A stretch of DNA of 64,000 bases. It comes from Gilliamella sp. wkB171. Its GTDB lineage: Bacteria; Pseudomonadota; Gammaproteobacteria; Enterobacterales; Orbaceae. This document shows positions 63,401-64,000 of this stretch, in pieces (positions within the stretch are counted from its first letter, which is position 1; every line of letters begins with the position of its first letter). Both the position numbers and the translations under genes were made by a program. The stretch lies in NCBI RefSeq assembly GCF_001693755.1, contig NZ_LYST01000025.1:80297-144296 (forward strand), read 5' to 3'. The notes beneath the pieces were generated by a model. That model was given only the letters and a program-made list of their open reading frames with translations. It searched no databases and was not told the DNA's origin.

Positions 63401-64000
63401 GATACGGGCACAATTAGCTTTACTGATATCGAAAATAAAGCGGATTATAAAGTCAGTAGCAGCAGTGTTGGCGTCAGCACCATTGGCATGCCATCAATGC
63501 CAGCCGGTTATAATAAAAAAGACAATGAACAATCGATAACGCATTCAGCGGTGTCCCAAGGCACCATCATCATCCGCAATGAGAATGAACAAAAGCAGGA
63601 TATCAATGAGTTAAGTCGGGATACTGAGCATGCCAGTAATGAACTTAAGCATATCTTTGATAAAGAAAAAGAACAAAGCAAAATAGACCAAACCCGGTTA
63701 GTGAGTGAAATTAGTGGTGAAACACTCACCATGCTCAACACCATAGACCGCATTAAAGCGACAGAAGAGGCGAAAAAAGCGGTAGAAGACAAAAGACAAA
63801 AATCCGATAAACCGTTAACCGACAAAGAACAACAAGAAATATATAAAGAAGCCTACGACAAAGCGATGAATGAAGGCATGTCAGCGATGGGAAGTAATAC
63901 CCGTCAAGGCATCGACATGGCGATTAATATCATCAATGGCTTAATCACCGGCGACATGACCGGTGCGGTAGCTGGTGCATTGGCACCAAAACTGGCCACG
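54488..64000 (+). CDS. TpsA exoprotein, CdiA/filamentous haemagglutinin type, 3' end beyond window
   Basis: An open frame of 3171 codons with no stop up to the right edge. AGGAATAGATT-ATG is a good start. Residues 1-71 are an extended signal peptide ([21 protein letters not shown], then a hydrophobic core ending near SPVYGS). Residues about 72-330 are the TPS secretion domain, with [25 protein letters not shown] at about 184. FHA-1 repeats of 20-21 residues run to about 1785. A two-Cys insert (Cys1840, Cys1847), a Pro/Asn/Asp-rich linker (about 1955-2115) and the conserved segment with [20 protein letters not shown] and [17 protein letters not shown] follow. FHA-2 runs from about 2260 to 3000, then a charged pretoxin region ending [14 protein letters not shown]. 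The architecture fits CdiA: contact-dependent inhibition of competitors. A pure adhesin cannot be ruled out because the toxin end is outside. Confidence 0.93.
   Translation, partial: [3171 protein letters not shown]
55500..59850 (+). repeat. FHA-1 repeat region of the exoprotein
   Basis: Dozens of degenerate 20-21-residue (60-63 base) units of the pattern xxxINAxxLDNxxAxLxSxG, rich in Asn, Ile, Lys and Ala. Each unit is one coil of a right-handed beta-helix that projects the tip away from the producing cell. Codon use here is strongly A/T biased compared with the TpsB gene and the TPS domain. Confidence 0.88.
57683..57922 (+). repeat. Tandem 120-base duplication (two FHA-1 coils)
   Basis: Two successive 40-codon units, each reading L-SD-A-YV--GN--L-SQ--SLNQAK--SKG--NID--Q. 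The first starts at 57683 and the second at 57803. The similarity is clearly higher than between ordinary neighbouring coils, indicating a comparatively recent in-frame duplication. Confidence 0.65.
59850..60830 (+). other. Non-repetitive insert and linker in the exoprotein
   Basis: The 20-residue periodicity stops here. The first part (to about 60290) includes [23 protein letters not shown] and the only close cysteine pair, [14 protein letters not shown]. The second part (about 60350-60830) is Pro-, Asn-, Asp- and Thr-rich and probably disordered. In E. coli CdiA the receptor-binding domain lies at the corresponding place between FHA-1 and the periplasmic segment. Assignment as receptor-binding tip is inference. 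Confidence 0.6.

Overview
The window is a stretch of chromosome from an AT-rich gammaproteobacterium. Ribosomal protein, isc, slt-trpR, gntX-nfuA, FabI, SlyD/SlyX and NfuA sequences read like Enterobacterales/Pasteurellales orthologues, but the synteny blocks are shuffled and the base composition is low in G+C. This fits an Orbaceae-type bacterium (Gilliamella/Frischella/Orbus, insect-gut relatives). That assignment is inference from gene content, not a database match. No tRNA, rRNA, CRISPR array, insertion sequence or integrase was recognised.

Layout. (1) 1-9.6 kb, sugar and carbon metabolism: a minus-strand galactitol PTS operon (gatA-gatB-gatC-gatD, gatD cut by the left edge) faces a plus-strand gntK-edd operon (gluconokinase, 6-phosphogluconate dehydratase). 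The shared control region carries TTTCGAA repeats, a CRP-like site and a textbook GntR operator. Pyruvate oxidase PoxB and an SLC13-type permease follow. (2) 9.7-14.9 kb, mixed housekeeping: fmt, tehB, fabI, ppnP, slyD, radC, slyX. (3) 15.2-29.2 kb, the complete S10-spc-alpha ribosomal protein block on the minus strand (rpsJ to rplQ, with secY and rpoA). Candidate promoters, terminators and leader structures are visible at the S10, spc and alpha operon boundaries; the alpha leader keeps the S4-binding pseudoknot core. (4) 29.4-31.4 kb: pseudouridine catabolism (psuK with an N-terminal HTH, psuG). (5) 31.6-36.8 kb: the isc Fe-S assembly operon iscR-iscS-iscU-iscA-hscB-hscA-fdx, without iscX. 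(6) 37-52.2 kb: slt-trpR, rob, gntX-nfuA, ppiA, pepB, a tyrosine phosphatase, ftnA, a phosphopantetheinyl transferase, metC, tilS, copA facing an HxlR-family regulator, and suhB.

(7) 52.3 kb to the right edge: a two-partner secretion locus of the contact-dependent-inhibition/filamentous haemagglutinin kind. A promoter with helically phased, CpxR-like TTACA repeats precedes a TpsB/CdiB outer-membrane transporter. It is followed by an exoprotein reading frame that stays open from 54488 to the end of the window (3171 codons so far). The exoprotein has an extended signal peptide, a TPS secretion domain, a very long 20-21-residue-repeat FHA-1 helix, a non-repetitive two-cysteine insert, a Pro/Asn/Asp-rich linker, an FHA-2 region and the start of the pretoxin zone. 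Any C-terminal toxin and immunity gene lie beyond the right edge. This is the most interesting accessory element in the window; the rest is mostly core genome with a few regulatory surprises.
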